Source of the DNA: Epiperipatus broadwayi
Taxonomy: Eukaryota; Onychophora; Udeonychophora; Euonychophora; Peripatidae
DNA: 64,000 nt
Reading direction: 5' to 3'
Assembly: GCA_028023455.1 (NCBI GenBank)
Contig: JAQFVV010006238.1
Coordinates: 4,534,572-4,598,571 of the forward strand
How positions within the stretch are numbered: position 1 is the first letter of the stretch; each line of letters begins with the position of its first letter. The notes beneath the pieces were generated by a model. The model saw nothing but the letters and a program-made list of their open reading frames with translations. It searched no databases and was not told the DNA's origin. This document shows positions 47,427 to 58,074 of the stretch, one piece after another. Made by a program: the position numbers and the translations under genes.

Positions 47427-50395
47427 TAATTGGAAAATTTAAATAAAGTTTACATTCTTATCTAATGACATTCAATATTTATTATCAGATGATGGAAATA
47501 GGCCTATATAGGTGTGTATAACTATAATATCATCATCATATACTTCATGAACACTAATCATAAATGCTTCTAAAGAATGAAACTATGTCTGGTTTAGGTT
47601 CTACTAGCTTTTAGTCCTGAAAATGAACTTGCCTTACTGCATTAACCATATAATGAATAATAGTGTACTGCCATTGAGCTTTAATAGTTGTTGGCTGACT
47701 TACTTCCAAATGGATTGACTATTTATGGCTAGGTTCCCATCCTTAATGACAGCAATCAGATTCAGTGAACAACATCATCTATTAGGCCATTCTTGCCATT
47801 GAAGCAATCTCTTAACTATTTATATATCCATTGGTTCATGCTGAAGAATGCCCAGTCCTACAAAGATAATTTGGAATTGGGAGTAGTGTATTATCTGAAG
47901 GCAAGATAAAATATAGCAATAGCATCATGTGCATCAAAGTTCTCAAGAAGAAAAAAAATGGTCGTTTAATAGTATTGCTGCAGTAATGCTGTCCAGAAAT
48001 GTATTGGAGCTTTTTTTTTTAAATCTTTGATTCTGGTGTTGAGATGTTTACACTAATAAAATGAGCACTGGTGTCTCTATGCAAGATAAGTTTTAAAACT
48101 ATTAGCCTTTCATTTACATGATAGGGAATTCCAAGAATGTGAATATAATAAACTATACTTTATAGCAAATGAAATAGCATGCATGATTTTCTTTTCCAAA
48201 AACTCTTGTAGTGAAACCCTGTTCTGTTAAAGTTATTACCTCTCAAAGATTAAGAACAGCTATATCAATCTTAAGTTTTAATATCACTGCTATCTTCCTT
48301 ACTGGAATTCAAGAATTTGTATCAAGTAGTGTTTTCAAATTCCTTATACTTATATTTAGCAAAACTAGATTTATAATACTTACCTTTATTACTACTACTG
48401 CCTCTTGCTTTACTGTTATTACTGATATTATTTCTGTTACTTTAATGAGTAATCTTTTATGTATGATAACCTATTCAGAGTGTATGATGCATGTCATATT
48501 AGACTATAATTTCTAAGTTCCGTCAGTGTCAATGATAGGTAAGGGAATCTTAAATAGATTTGCCTAAATATAATTTTTGTCTCAGATGAAACTTCTATTT
48601 CAAATTCAGTTCCAAAACAGATTCATTATTGATTGTAATACTTCAACTATAATTAAGAAATATCATCTTATTAAATATTTCTCTATTATTGTTTGCTTAA
48701 TCCTTGGGCTGAAGACAAAACAAAAAGAAATTGAAAAGGAAATTGGATTTAGAAATATCATGCAAGTAATTAAATGATAGAAATGTTGTTGTGCAAATAC
48801 ATAATCCCATTGCTACAGTTAAGATTTGGAGATAATTAATAGCATGAGAGGCTTACAACAACAGGCCCCTGTACTAACATAAGTGATTGTAGACAATAAG
48901 GAAAACAGAGAAAAAAGAAAAGTTTGTTTGTGTTGGAAACAATAACTAACCTTTGATTAACCAACATTTTATCTACAAAGTAAGAAGGGATATTCTTGGT
49001 TGTACACTGCTTATTTATTATTCATACTTAATTTACATTTTTCCACCATCTACCTGTTGAACCTGACTGGTCGTATCACTTAACCCTTTTCATAACACCA
49101 TCTATATAAAGAGAGAGAAATCATGTGAATAATAACCCAGTTAATAATAGGGAATTAATTATTCTTTGGTGAGAAAAAACAAGGATAGAAATGTATAAAA
49201 TCATGTTTAAATAAGAACTTTTTTCCCACAGTATTTCTTTTTTGAGCAATGCTAGGAATGTTTCTGCATTTTGAACAATCTTCATTATTTCAGTAGGACT
49301 ATTTTGCTATTTTATATATACAACTGGATTAGTTTTAGGTTTTGGTTGGTTTTATCTTCACATATTCATTTTGTGTTACATTGTAAATTATTTTGCATCC
49401 AATAATATACAAATGATCATCTAATTTGTGGGGACCTGTGATAATTTTTTTCCTTGAATATCTGTTTTCATGAACATTTATAATAATTCAGTGAATTTTT
49501 TTTTTTATAAAACATCAGTTTTATAAATGATAAAATGATTTGAGTAAACTCCATCAGACACTGGGTTTGGAAAAAGATAAGGGGGATTTAGATATAAAGG
49601 CCATAGAGTTGACAAAGATTATGTTGTGGAAATGGGATGGAGCAAAATATGGGAAAACTTAGACTGGGGAATGGAAAATTAAGTAGCTAACAGGTTTCTC
49701 TGGGCATAATTGCTGAGATATTCTTGACTACGTTTAAGAAGAAGCTATAGTACATCACATCACATCATATCACATTACCATTCTTTTTTAAATTTTTTTA
49801 ATTTTTGTCTGTTTTGATGTATGAGTTTATAATAAATACACATTGCAAATAAAAAGATGTATATGTTTCTTTTTTAATGTTTTTTCGTTAGTAATAAGTT
49901 AAACCCCCCCCCCCTTCAATTTTACTGGGTTTTGTGTTTGGAGGTATTTAAATAAAATGTAGTAATGATACTATTTTTTAAATTTTTATTTAAAAATTAA
50001 TTGCGTATAAAAATTATATATAATTCATAGAATGCCCCCCCCCCCCGCTTTTATTTAAGTTTCAAATGGAAGCATGTTTGTAGTACTTTTTAGCCCTCTA
50101 GTGGCCTAAGACGATTTCTTGTCTGGACAGTCAGCCAGACCTGCAGCACTATACAAATTGTCTCAATCATGCTGAGACATATTATTTGTAATTGTTCCAG
50201 TAAGACTGTAGTCAGCAGATGTCTGCTTCTATTAAGAATGAATGCTTTTTGATTTATATATCTTTTTAAAACATTGTTAAAACAAATAAATACTCATTTA
50301 AAAAAAAAGAATCAGAAGAAAACAATTTATATAAATTATTTATTTTAAGAAAATCAGATTTTGCATATCTTCACAATTAAATGGGTGTTTTAATA
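47427..50395. other. AT-rich DNA, mostly featureless
   Basis: The low-copy block taaataaagttt ... gatggaaataggcc lies at 47445-47515. A frame at 48211-48516 is T-rich and hydrophobic, with no known domain. C homopolymers at 49903 and 50036. Confidence 0.4.
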
Positions 50396-50399
50396 TGAA

Positions 50400-50995
50400 T
50401 TTTTTGTTTAATTTTCATGGTCATGTGTATCTGTTATAAGAGATAGAGTGAATAGCTGAAAGTCGGTGTTCAAATCCCTTATAGTTACATTTAACATTCC
50501 TAGTATATGAATTATGCTTGTATTTCAAATATTACAAATTTCAATCTGTATATTGCCCATCAGTCTTCAGTATTTAAATAGACATGGTCATATACATGAA
50601 GGGTCAGAATGACTTAAAGTTAACATGGGCATGACATTAATATTGGCATCAACTAGGGATTTGTGCATTCCATCATCAGATTTTTAATGCTATGGATGGC
50701 TGAAGAGTTGGAAGGTCGGGTAGATTGAAGCCTATCCATTAAAGTTTGAAGATTTGCTATCTTAATATAAACTGAGCACTGATTGAACCAACTGATGAGT
50801 GCTGGTTCAGCACAAAATATGGATATTGGAGATCTTTTTTTCCCCCGCATGTATGTAGTCATGTATATCCGTTGTATGAGATAGGGTAGATAGCTGAAGA
50901 GAGCTTGAAAGTCTGTGTTCAAATCTTTTATAATTATATTTAAAACGCTATATATATATGAATTCTGTTTGTATTTCAAATATTATAAATGAATT
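50400..50995 (+). mobile_element. HHR-B tandem copies (one unit plus partial unit)
   Basis: The stretch gagatagagtgaatagctgaaag ... gttcaaatcccttat ... gtatttcaaatattac at 50439-50535 is repeated at 50877-50990, a spacing of about 440-450 bp. Between them lie the body of the unit and a ribozyme. So a full unit is preceded by the 3' end of another in the same orientation, the head-to-tail organisation expected from rolling-circle or multimeric RNA templates. Confidence 0.75.
50786..50832 (+). ncRNA. Hammerhead-like ribozyme, HHR-B tandem copy
   Basis: CCAA-CUGAUGA (intact box), perfect 6-bp stem II GUGCUG/CAGCAC, AAAA in place of GAAA, AUAUGGAUA forming a short stem III with an AUA-like site, UUGG. 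Inner stem I pairs (CCAA/UUGG). Loss of the G12 equivalent predicts inactivity. Confidence 0.65.
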
Positions 50996-51107
50996 ATCAA
51001 CTATATTCATTTTTTTATATTTCAGCAAATTCTATATATATAATAAACACCTCCATACTTCCCCATTCTTTTTAAATTCATATTAATAAAGATATAATAA
51101 AAGACAA

Positions 51108-51165
51108 ATGACCCCCCAAAATTCATTTCGTGTTGAACCAGCACTCATCAGTTGGCCCAGGTCAC
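51108..51165 (-). ncRNA. Hammerhead-like ribozyme, HHR-B minus copy
   Basis: Minus strand: GUGACC, UGGG, CCAA, CUGAUGA (intact), stem II GUG/CAC-type with loop CUGGUUCAA, GAAA (intact), a weakened stem III in UGAAUU, then UUGG, GGG and GGUCAU. The outer stem I is GUGACC/GGUCAU: both strands differ from AUAAUC/GAUUAU of the foldback, yet pairing is kept. Confidence 0.68.
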
Positions 51166-51191
51166 TATTTCTCATATATATCTTTATTATA

Positions 51192-51204
51192 TGCAAAGTA
51201 TTTA
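51192..51204. repeat. Left target-site duplication, short HHR-B element
   Basis: tgcaaagtattta, identical to 51375-51387. Confidence 0.75.
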
Positions 51205-51374
51205 CGTAATATATAGGATATATGAGCACAGACTTTCATACGACTCACCACTCTCCACTCCATCTTATAACACTGATACGCTTAAACACATATATGTTGT
51301 GAAAGTGTGTGCTCATATACCCTATATATTACATATATAGACACAGGTATATAATAAGCCTGTGTTTCAGTTGT
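51205..51374. mobile_element. 170-bp internally deleted HHR-B element
   Basis: Bracketed by exact 13-bp direct repeats. It starts with the same atatagg.tatatgagcacaga end and finishes with the same acacaggtatataataagcc / tgtgtttcag end as the 941-bp copy. The interior retains only the outer parts of both arms (tatatgagcacagactttcat against gtgaaagtgtgtgctcatata) and lacks a ribozyme. The two independent insertions fix the family's termini. Confidence 0.85.
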
Positions 51375-51387
51375 TGCAAAGTATTTA
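51375..51387. repeat. Right target-site duplication, short HHR-B element
   Basis: tgcaaagtattta, identical to 51192-51204. Confidence 0.75.
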
Positions 51388-52794
51388 TCTAGAGTAAATT
51401 GTTACGTTTTCATTTACCATTGTCAAACTTCCTCCACTCCCAAAGTTGACGCCTTCCATTTCAGATAAATACTCTAATGATTATTACTAATCATTTTCGA
51501 AATTAGAGATTATCTCTAGAACAGATATAAACTTTAAACCAAATTTTATATATTTTTAAAGAAAGAGAGCTGTGTTTTAATAGCTGTTATAAATTTATTT
51601 TTATTTGTTTTCCCTAAAAAAAAAAAAAAACAATCATGTGACACCTGAGTACTCCAAGTCTTGAACTTCGATTTAGATATCATTTAATCTTATGTAGTCA
51701 GTCTTATAAAGTGTCAACTGCACATTAAAAAAATAATTAGATTGTTTCTTATTTAAGAAATCATATATTTAAGCAATAAATGATATACGCTGAGTTTAAT
51801 TCTATAATTTTGGCTTTTTTTAAAAAAAATTAAATGTGCATATAGTTTGAATATATCATTTGGCTAATAAAGTTTATTTACTATGTTATTACAAGGATTT
51901 ATTTTCTCTGCACTGCAGCCTTGATTTCCAAGTTTTTATTGCACTTCTACTAATAATCATGGGTAATTCAAATTTTATAGTAGATGATGCTAGCTAGCAT
52001 TTAGAAAAGATAAATATTAGTTATGCATTATTAAATCTTTCCTCATTCATAGAGTTAATGCTTTTAGTATCCTTTTTTATGATTGTCTAAAATCACGAAA
52101 TGATTGTAGATGATAGAAATTAGCATTTATGTGTTTATGATAATGATTAATTTATATTACTAGTATGTTTTTGTTTTTTTTACTGTCAATATGTTAGCAC
52201 TCATATGATGGTAAGTTTATTCTAACATTTATTTTATCATCAAGTTTAATAAATCATCAGTGGATAGCGAATAGAGTACATTATGGCTTGCTATTTTGTG
52301 GAATTTACTCAGACTCTCTGTGAATTTGAAATTTTCATTAAGAGAAAGGCAAACTAGCACATTAATTCAAATCTTTAAGGCCTTTTAATGATTATACTTT
52401 ATTATATCTCAAACCAATTTATATTCTGATTCCAAACTTTATTAGTTTTTCAAATTATTTTTTCCTACTATTTATTTTTATGCTTGTTTGTAAATGTAGT
52501 GGTAATCGCTGGCCCAAAACCCATTACAATTAAATATATATTAACAGTTATTATATGATTTCAGATTAACAGGGGATATGACACCCATAATCCAACCATT
52601 GTTGAATAATTATGTAGGTTTGATATAATCCACATATCTTGAAATAAATTACTAAATAGTTTGCAAACAGAAGAAATTTGAACTTTACCTAACCTAAAAT
52701 TGCACCCTAGACTGTCAATAAAGCAGGCAAATTTACCAATTATTATCATGTTATATACAAGTATATCATATAATACTCAATTGTCCAATCACTT
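51388..52794. other. AT-rich DNA, nothing recognised
   Basis: No coding or repeat signal apart from a poly-A near 51615. Confidence 0.45.
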
Positions 52795-53320
52795 TACTAC
52801 TTTTACAATGCTTTATTTTCCACCCTTTTTCTACAGTTTACAGTTTTGATTGTCCTAGCAATCTTCTTCAGAACTACAACATAATACAAACATATGAATA
52901 TAATTATACATGAACATATAATTTACATTCTACATATACTTCTTATAATATCTTTTATTTTACATTATTATTATCCATTTCTTATTCTTTTTACATTCTA
53001 TATTTATTAATCAAAATATTTCCTATATATATATAAATTTTAAATATATTAATGGTAGACAATAACAATATATATATATAACAGAAGTATTTTTATTTTT
53101 TAGAAATATGTCTTATCTCAATAAACTCAATAAAATATTTTAGTAATTTCTTTCTTGCTTTGTTTGAAGTTGTGAAAAGAGTTCTGAAGAAGTCTAGACT
53201 CATCAAAATATTTTAATTTCTTCCTTGCTTTGTTTAAAGTAGTGAAAAGAGCTCTGAAGAAATCTTTTTAACAGTCAAAACTGTCATCTATTATTGTAGT
53301 TTACATATAATAAAATATTG
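52795..53320. mobile_element. HHR-C element, extended copy
   Basis: The left end (acttttacaatgctttattttccac ... cagttttgattgtcct ... aatcttcttcagaac) and the right end (agctctgaagaaatc ... aacagtcaaaactgtcatctattattgtag) are diverged inverted copies like the 201-bp palindrome at 21134, but separated by about 300 bp. The spacer includes a tandem duplication (53120-53195 and 53200-53270: aatttctttcttgctttgtttgaag.tgtgaaaagag.tctgaagaa). A hammerhead-like fold with CUGAAGA lies on the minus strand at 52835-52890. Confidence 0.65.
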
Positions 53321-53799
53321 TAATTGCATTAACTGCACAGAAAATGTGTTGGTGTTATTTGTTTGCATTAGAATGCTCATTACAAACATTCTGCCTGTGA
53401 TCACTATTTTAAAGCACTAAGTTTTATTGATGTCATTTATTGCAGGAACTATTTTATTTATGAGTAACGCTAATGTCAATTAAATGGTCTAAGCTGTTTT
53501 CACTCCAATAGCATCAAATATTGAGATGGTGAAAATTGGGCTAGGAATTGTTTTTGCTCAGCAGCAAAACAATGGATGTTTTAATCTTTTGTCTTTACAT
53601 TTTTAAGTTATATTTATTTGTTTATTATAAATGGACATGAGGAAAAAATGTCTTGTTTTGTCTAAAACAATCAAACTTTAATTTTTAAAAAATAAGATGA
53701 AATATAAAGAAATTATAATATATAGGGTATATGTGAAATTGTTGTCCCACATAGCACACTTTTTTGTGAAGTGTGTTTCACATATTTGTCGATTTTTGT

Positions 53800-54362
53800 A
53801 TTAGCTAAATGTGAAATTCTGTTTTCTTTTAGGAAAAATACCAGTAAAACAGTTGTACTATTTATAATAGCTTATAAGCAAGTTTCTCTAGTTAAACACA
53901 AGTTTATGCATGGTTTAATAGAAGTGTTAAATTCATCATGTCCCAACGTGGTGGGTGAAGTCAAATGTTAAGATGGCACCAATTTTTTTTAGTTTGGATG
54001 TAAACAGCATTGTTCATTCAGAATTCATTTATAATGAATGATTAGGCATTTAAAATCTACAAATTTGGAAACTTTTGCATGATGCTGTAAAATTTAAACA
54101 TCCCATTTTGTGGCAAGGTGAGGAGTGCATGTTTTATCATGATAGCTTGCTAGTGCATCAATCTTGAGTGTCAAACAATTTTTAAACTATGTTCAGCATG
54201 ATGCAGCTCATCCATTCACTACATTCACTCAATCTCTAATGAAAAAATGTCTCTCTTTTTTGTGTGGACTTAGAAATGGTGAAGAAAAAAAACAGAGGCA
54301 TTAAAAGACATCACTTTGCAAGTGTTTCGGGACTACTTTGAAATATAAAAAACACATTTGTC
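53800..54362 (+). pseudogene. mariner transposase, 5' and 3' parts with internal loss
   Basis: N-terminal DNA-binding part: AKCEILFSFRKNTSKTVVLF and AYKQVSLVKHKFMHGL (53803-53930), matching the first helix-turn-helix of mariner transposases. After a gap the catalytic part resumes: NSIVHSEFI near 54010, LLHDAVKFKHPILWQGEECM with FYHDS (54075-54145, the H-H-D-N-A block), a decayed P-Y-S-P-D region, and KKTEALKDITLQVFRDYFEI (54288-54346). Many stops. It is a different mariner lineage from the one at 43985. A SINE is inserted or fused just after its end. Confidence 0.8.
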
Positions 54363-54364
54363 AA

Positions 54365-54467
54365 GCATTGGTGGCTGAGAGTCAGCACAGCAGCCTTACA
54401 AGCAGTTGTCCCAGGTTTGCGGGTTCGCTTCCTGGCCGATGCTTTGACACATAAAAAAACACACACA
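54365..54467 (+). mobile_element. tRNA-derived SINE, copy 2
   Basis: tRNA-like head 54365-54442: acceptor stem GCATTGG/CCGATGC (7 bp with one G-U), A box TGGCTGAGAGTCAG, anticodon arm CAGC-CTTACAA-GCAG (regular 7-nt loop with U33), long variable arm, B box GGGTTCGCTTCC. A tail of ttgacacataaaaaaacacac follows. The acceptor differs from copy 1 at two positions on the 3' strand without losing pairing. Better preserved than copy 1. Confidence 0.85.
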
Positions 54468-54671
54468 TTTAGGCCAGTGCATTGCATGAAATAGACTACA
54501 CTTTGAAAGAGATTCAGTTTGCTATACCTAAAAATAAATGTGCAATCTTTTATTTCAAAATTCTGGTTATTTTTATGTCTCCCTCATAAATGTGTTATAA
54601 AATAATATCTGTCTTAATGTATATAATAATGAAATAATCAAATGGCTTTATTGCTCTGGAGTTCATAAGAA

Positions 54672-54815
54672 CAAGGCAAGACTCTCCATACAGTACTGCT
54701 ACCCTGTGCCAACCAGAGTAACCAATGGATAGGGATTTTATGCACAAGCCTTCTGGCATCCATTAATTACTCTGGTTGGCACAGGGTGGCACTACTGTAT
54801 GAGAGAATCTTGTCA
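54672..54815. repeat. Family D inverted repeat (144 bp)
   Basis: The left arm (ggcaagactctccatacagt, actgctaccctgtgcc, aaccagagtaac) and right arm (attactctggttggcacagg, gtggcactactgtatg, agagaatcttgtc) are near-perfect complements. The spacer, atagggattttatgcacaag and ccttctggcatcc, matches the segment downstream of the ribozyme at 15340. So this is a foldback made from the 3' portion of the HHR-A-related unit. Confidence 0.85.
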
Positions 54816-55554
54816 TGTTTGTAAACAATTATGTGCTAGTATAAGAGATGGTGATCATGTGATGCTTAATGAGTTCATAAGAAATTTGCTAGTTGGAAGT
54901 GGCAGAACTGAAATCAGATTGGGAACTTACATTCAAGAGGTGGACCTTCTATCACTGCAGTGAGAAAAGACCAATATTACATAGCTGGGTTTTTTTATTA
55001 AAAAGACAGAAGGCCAGTTTTCATCTACAATTAATGTGAGATGCTACTTTATCAAAATAATTTTCTTTAAATTAAAATGTACCAAATTACCAACTTAAGA
55101 AAATAGAAAAGAGTGTGAGAAAATTGTTTTATGAAATGAATTATACATAGGAATATATAATGTTAGTAATAGTTATCCATGATTTGATAGCATTCTTAAT
55201 TATGTGTTTTCAATTTACATGTGAAAATGTATGATTACAAAAAGGAAAAGAAAACCATCTGCAGTCCCAGACTACAAAGAATTAAAAGGAAGCCTATCTG
55301 CAAAATAGAAAGTGTAATTTATTTTTTCAAATGAAGTGAACAAAAGCATAAATGAAGTTTAATAATTTGTTGTAATTAATTAAATTGCAATGTTCAACGA
55401 AAAACTTGCTTCATAAAACTACATATCTGCTATAGTTTGAGCGGAATTAGAAATAAAACCAATAAGACATCTCACAACTTCAGCTAATGCTGCTCAATAT
55501 AAATTTTTTTCTCATCATGGGTTATGCCACCTAGTGTACTCTTTAGTAATCACT
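54816..55554. other. AT-rich DNA, nothing recognised
   Basis: No coding or repeat signal beyond the end of the family D repeat. Confidence 0.4.
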
Positions 55555-55608
55555 ATATGTGAGATGGTAGTGCTTCATAAATCCTTATTCAATGCTGTTA
55601 TATACAAT

Positions 55609-55652
55609 CTCTCAAAACTAGTTTCTAGCTTATGGTTTTTTCAGCGAGGAGC
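55609..55652 (-). ncRNA. Decayed hammerhead of the 15.27-kb type
   Basis: Minus strand: CUCCUCG-CUGAAAA, then AACCAUAAGCUA, GAAACUAGUUUUGAGAG. Lines up with CCUCA-CUGAUGA-AGGCCACAAGCCA-GAAACUAGUCUGGGG of the 15266 copy. The first box is lost; GAAAC-UA-GUU is retained. A relic only. Confidence 0.5.
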
Positions 55653-55659
55653 TTCTTTC

Positions 55660-57285
55660 TAGGAGCAATGCTGGATCTTTTAGATCATGCATCTTGTCTC
55701 TAACAGCCATCTTTTAAATCTTTGGTAGGATCATGCTGAGTAAAAATATTTTTTTACTGAACTGCGTTATGTAAACTAGAACCATGTGATGCCTTATTGT
55801 TTTAAATAAAATGAGATTTTTTTTCAGTTCCTCTCATAATGTCTCATGCATCAATTTACAGGCAAATTTAATATATTTTGAGATGTCATTAAATATAACT
55901 AAGTCTATGCTTAAATCCTTATCCTAATTTTTTAAATATACATACAGCCTTCAGTTTAAATAAAGTCAGTTTCAAAATAAAGTAATTGTTTTATATAATT
56001 ATTATAAAACATCACTTTTTATATAACTAATTTAATGAAAGTGTTTTTTTAAAAAAAATCAACACATCACATGAAATTAAAAAATGCTTGCAATCTAATT
56101 CCTAAAAAAACTGTAAAAAAAAAAAGGAAAAAAAGAAACAAAAGTTTATTACTTTTTAATGCACTGTACATATAATATATTTTATTTTTATAATTATATT
56201 ATGCATTAAATAGAAGAAAATAAACTTAAAATTAAAATAATTATCATAAAAACAACTTTTTTTCCATTGTACAATATTTTTGAAATTTCTAGAGTTTGAG
56301 TATAAGATTTATGGTTTTTTTCCTTTTTTTAAATAACTTCTGCCATCTATGAACAAAATGGAAACTAAAATATAGATTCATTTGTGTTAAAATGAAAACA
56401 TTCACTACAAAATTGTACTAAAGTTATTACATTTTTTTTTGCTGATTTAATAGCACAACATAATATTATATGATATTTTTCCAGGACAAGAGATCCACAA
56501 CAACAAATTGTTGTGTTTTAAATGTGAAAATTTACATATATTGTAAATAAACCAACAACTTTATAAACATTTTGCAGAACAACATTTGTTCAATCATAAA
56601 AACAAGTCCTCTTTTTGTTTATTGTCTATGTTCTCAGATAGACTTAAATTTGATGATGATAATTATTTAGGTGAAACATAAGTAAACTGAGATATTCCTG
56701 AAATTCCACTCCAATCAGTGCCTATTTATTTTTACAAGGCAGATTTGATTTTTCATTATTTTAATACCTTTCCAAATGAACTATTTGATTTATATATAAT
56801 GATATATGTTTTCACAATCCTCATATTTTTTATAATAATATATATATTTAACATCATTTTTTTCTGGTATAGTTCTAAATGTTTATTGTAAATAAAAGAC
56901 ATATATATCTGGTGTGAGAGTTTAATAATATTTAAATATTAATGTATTGCTACTTAAGATTGGCAGAATACACTGAAGCTGGCTATAGCAAAAGATATTA
57001 ATCTTCAATTTTATATAGGCATTTTTTGAAAAATTTTGTTTTATTCTAGTGGATTGTTATATATATATATATATATCAGCAATTCGTAAATGATTATGGC
57101 CCTTCTAACTCAAAAAAAAAAAAAACAAGATGAAAAACTGCCCCAAAATGAGCAGTATGATGACTATATAAACCAATCCATGAATATCTAAGATATCCAC
57201 ATATAAAACATCCTGATCAATTTGTCTGTTTGATTTTGTGATACTGCTTTTTAATTTCTTCTGTAGAAAACTTTTTCTTTTTGAA
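55660..57285. other. AT-rich DNA, nothing recognised
   Basis: No coding or repeat signal. Long A/T homopolymers. Confidence 0.45.
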
Positions 57286-57289
57286 ATAT

Positions 57290-57833
57290 TTCAAAACCAT
57301 GTTTAATTGTATCTCTTCAATATAGTTAATTTTCTGTGATATTTTAATAATGACTTCAATCAATACTGTGTTTCTTCAGAATGTCTTATGAGATAATCCT
57401 TATAATATAATTTGGTCCTGCCACTTCCATGACAATCATGCTAAAATTTACTGTGGAACACCCTTTTGAAAATTCTTGAACATCTTCAATCCAATGAAGA
57501 TATGATTTTACAATTGTGGACTCCATTGTATCACTTCCAGTAAGTTGAAGAACATAATGATTGGTTTTATGATTTTCTGTTGTATTTTTAGATTTCTAAG
57601 GAACATTTTTAAATGAAATTTTCCCCATTGCTTTTATATTATGACAATAGGATGTCCATGTCTCAGTTCCATACAATAAAATAAGGAAAATATACAGTTA
57701 ACATAGTTGCAGTAGTTATTTTTCTGTGATGAAATGGTCTATCTTTAAACTTGTTTAAAACTACTACTGCACATATGGTATCTCGACATCAAAGTCCATC
57801 TTTCTATTTATAAATTTACCAATGTATTTAAAT

Positions 57834-57835
<2 letters not shown>
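57290..57835 (-). pseudogene. LINE RT-distal fragment of a third family
   Basis: Minus-strand pieces in shifting frames: FKYIGKFINRKMDFDVEIP near 57780-57830 (the F-K-Y-L-G block after the RT palm), TATMLTVYFPYFIVWN near 57670-57720 (equivalent to VYRAVVLSTLLYG.E), MFLRNLKIQQK near 57590-57620, then SYLHWIEDVQEF. The order fits the thumb/C-terminal part of a CR1/Jockey-like RT. Stops and frame changes throughout; the 5' side runs into a (TA)n tract. Confidence 0.5.

Positions 57836-57836
<1 letters not shown>

Positions 57837-57917
<81 letters not shown>
57837..57917. repeat. (TA)n microsatellite adjoining a palindrome
   Basis: About 80 bp of pure TA, ending exactly where the perfect palindrome begins. 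The related half-copy at 63789 is also preceded by (TA)n. Confidence 0.97.
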
Positions 57918-57920
<3 letters not shown>

Positions 57921-58074
57921 TTCCAACCAGTAACCACCTAAACATTCACAGTAAAATCTAGTAATCAATATTTCTCACTGCTATTAAAAGGTATGAAGGT
58001 TGCCTTGACAGCAGTGAGAAATATTGATTACTAGATTTTACTGTGAATGTTTAGGTGGTTACTGGTTGGAACTT
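57918..58074. mobile_element. Perfect 65-bp-arm palindrome (hairpin element)
   Basis: Arms 57918-57982 and 58010-58074 are exact reverse complements over 65 bp (begin aagttccaaccagtaacc, end tttctcactgct), with a 27-nt spacer. Zero mismatches in DNA otherwise full of old decayed repeats implies a young event or ongoing arm conversion. A single-orientation relative is at 63789-63876. Confidence 0.95.
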
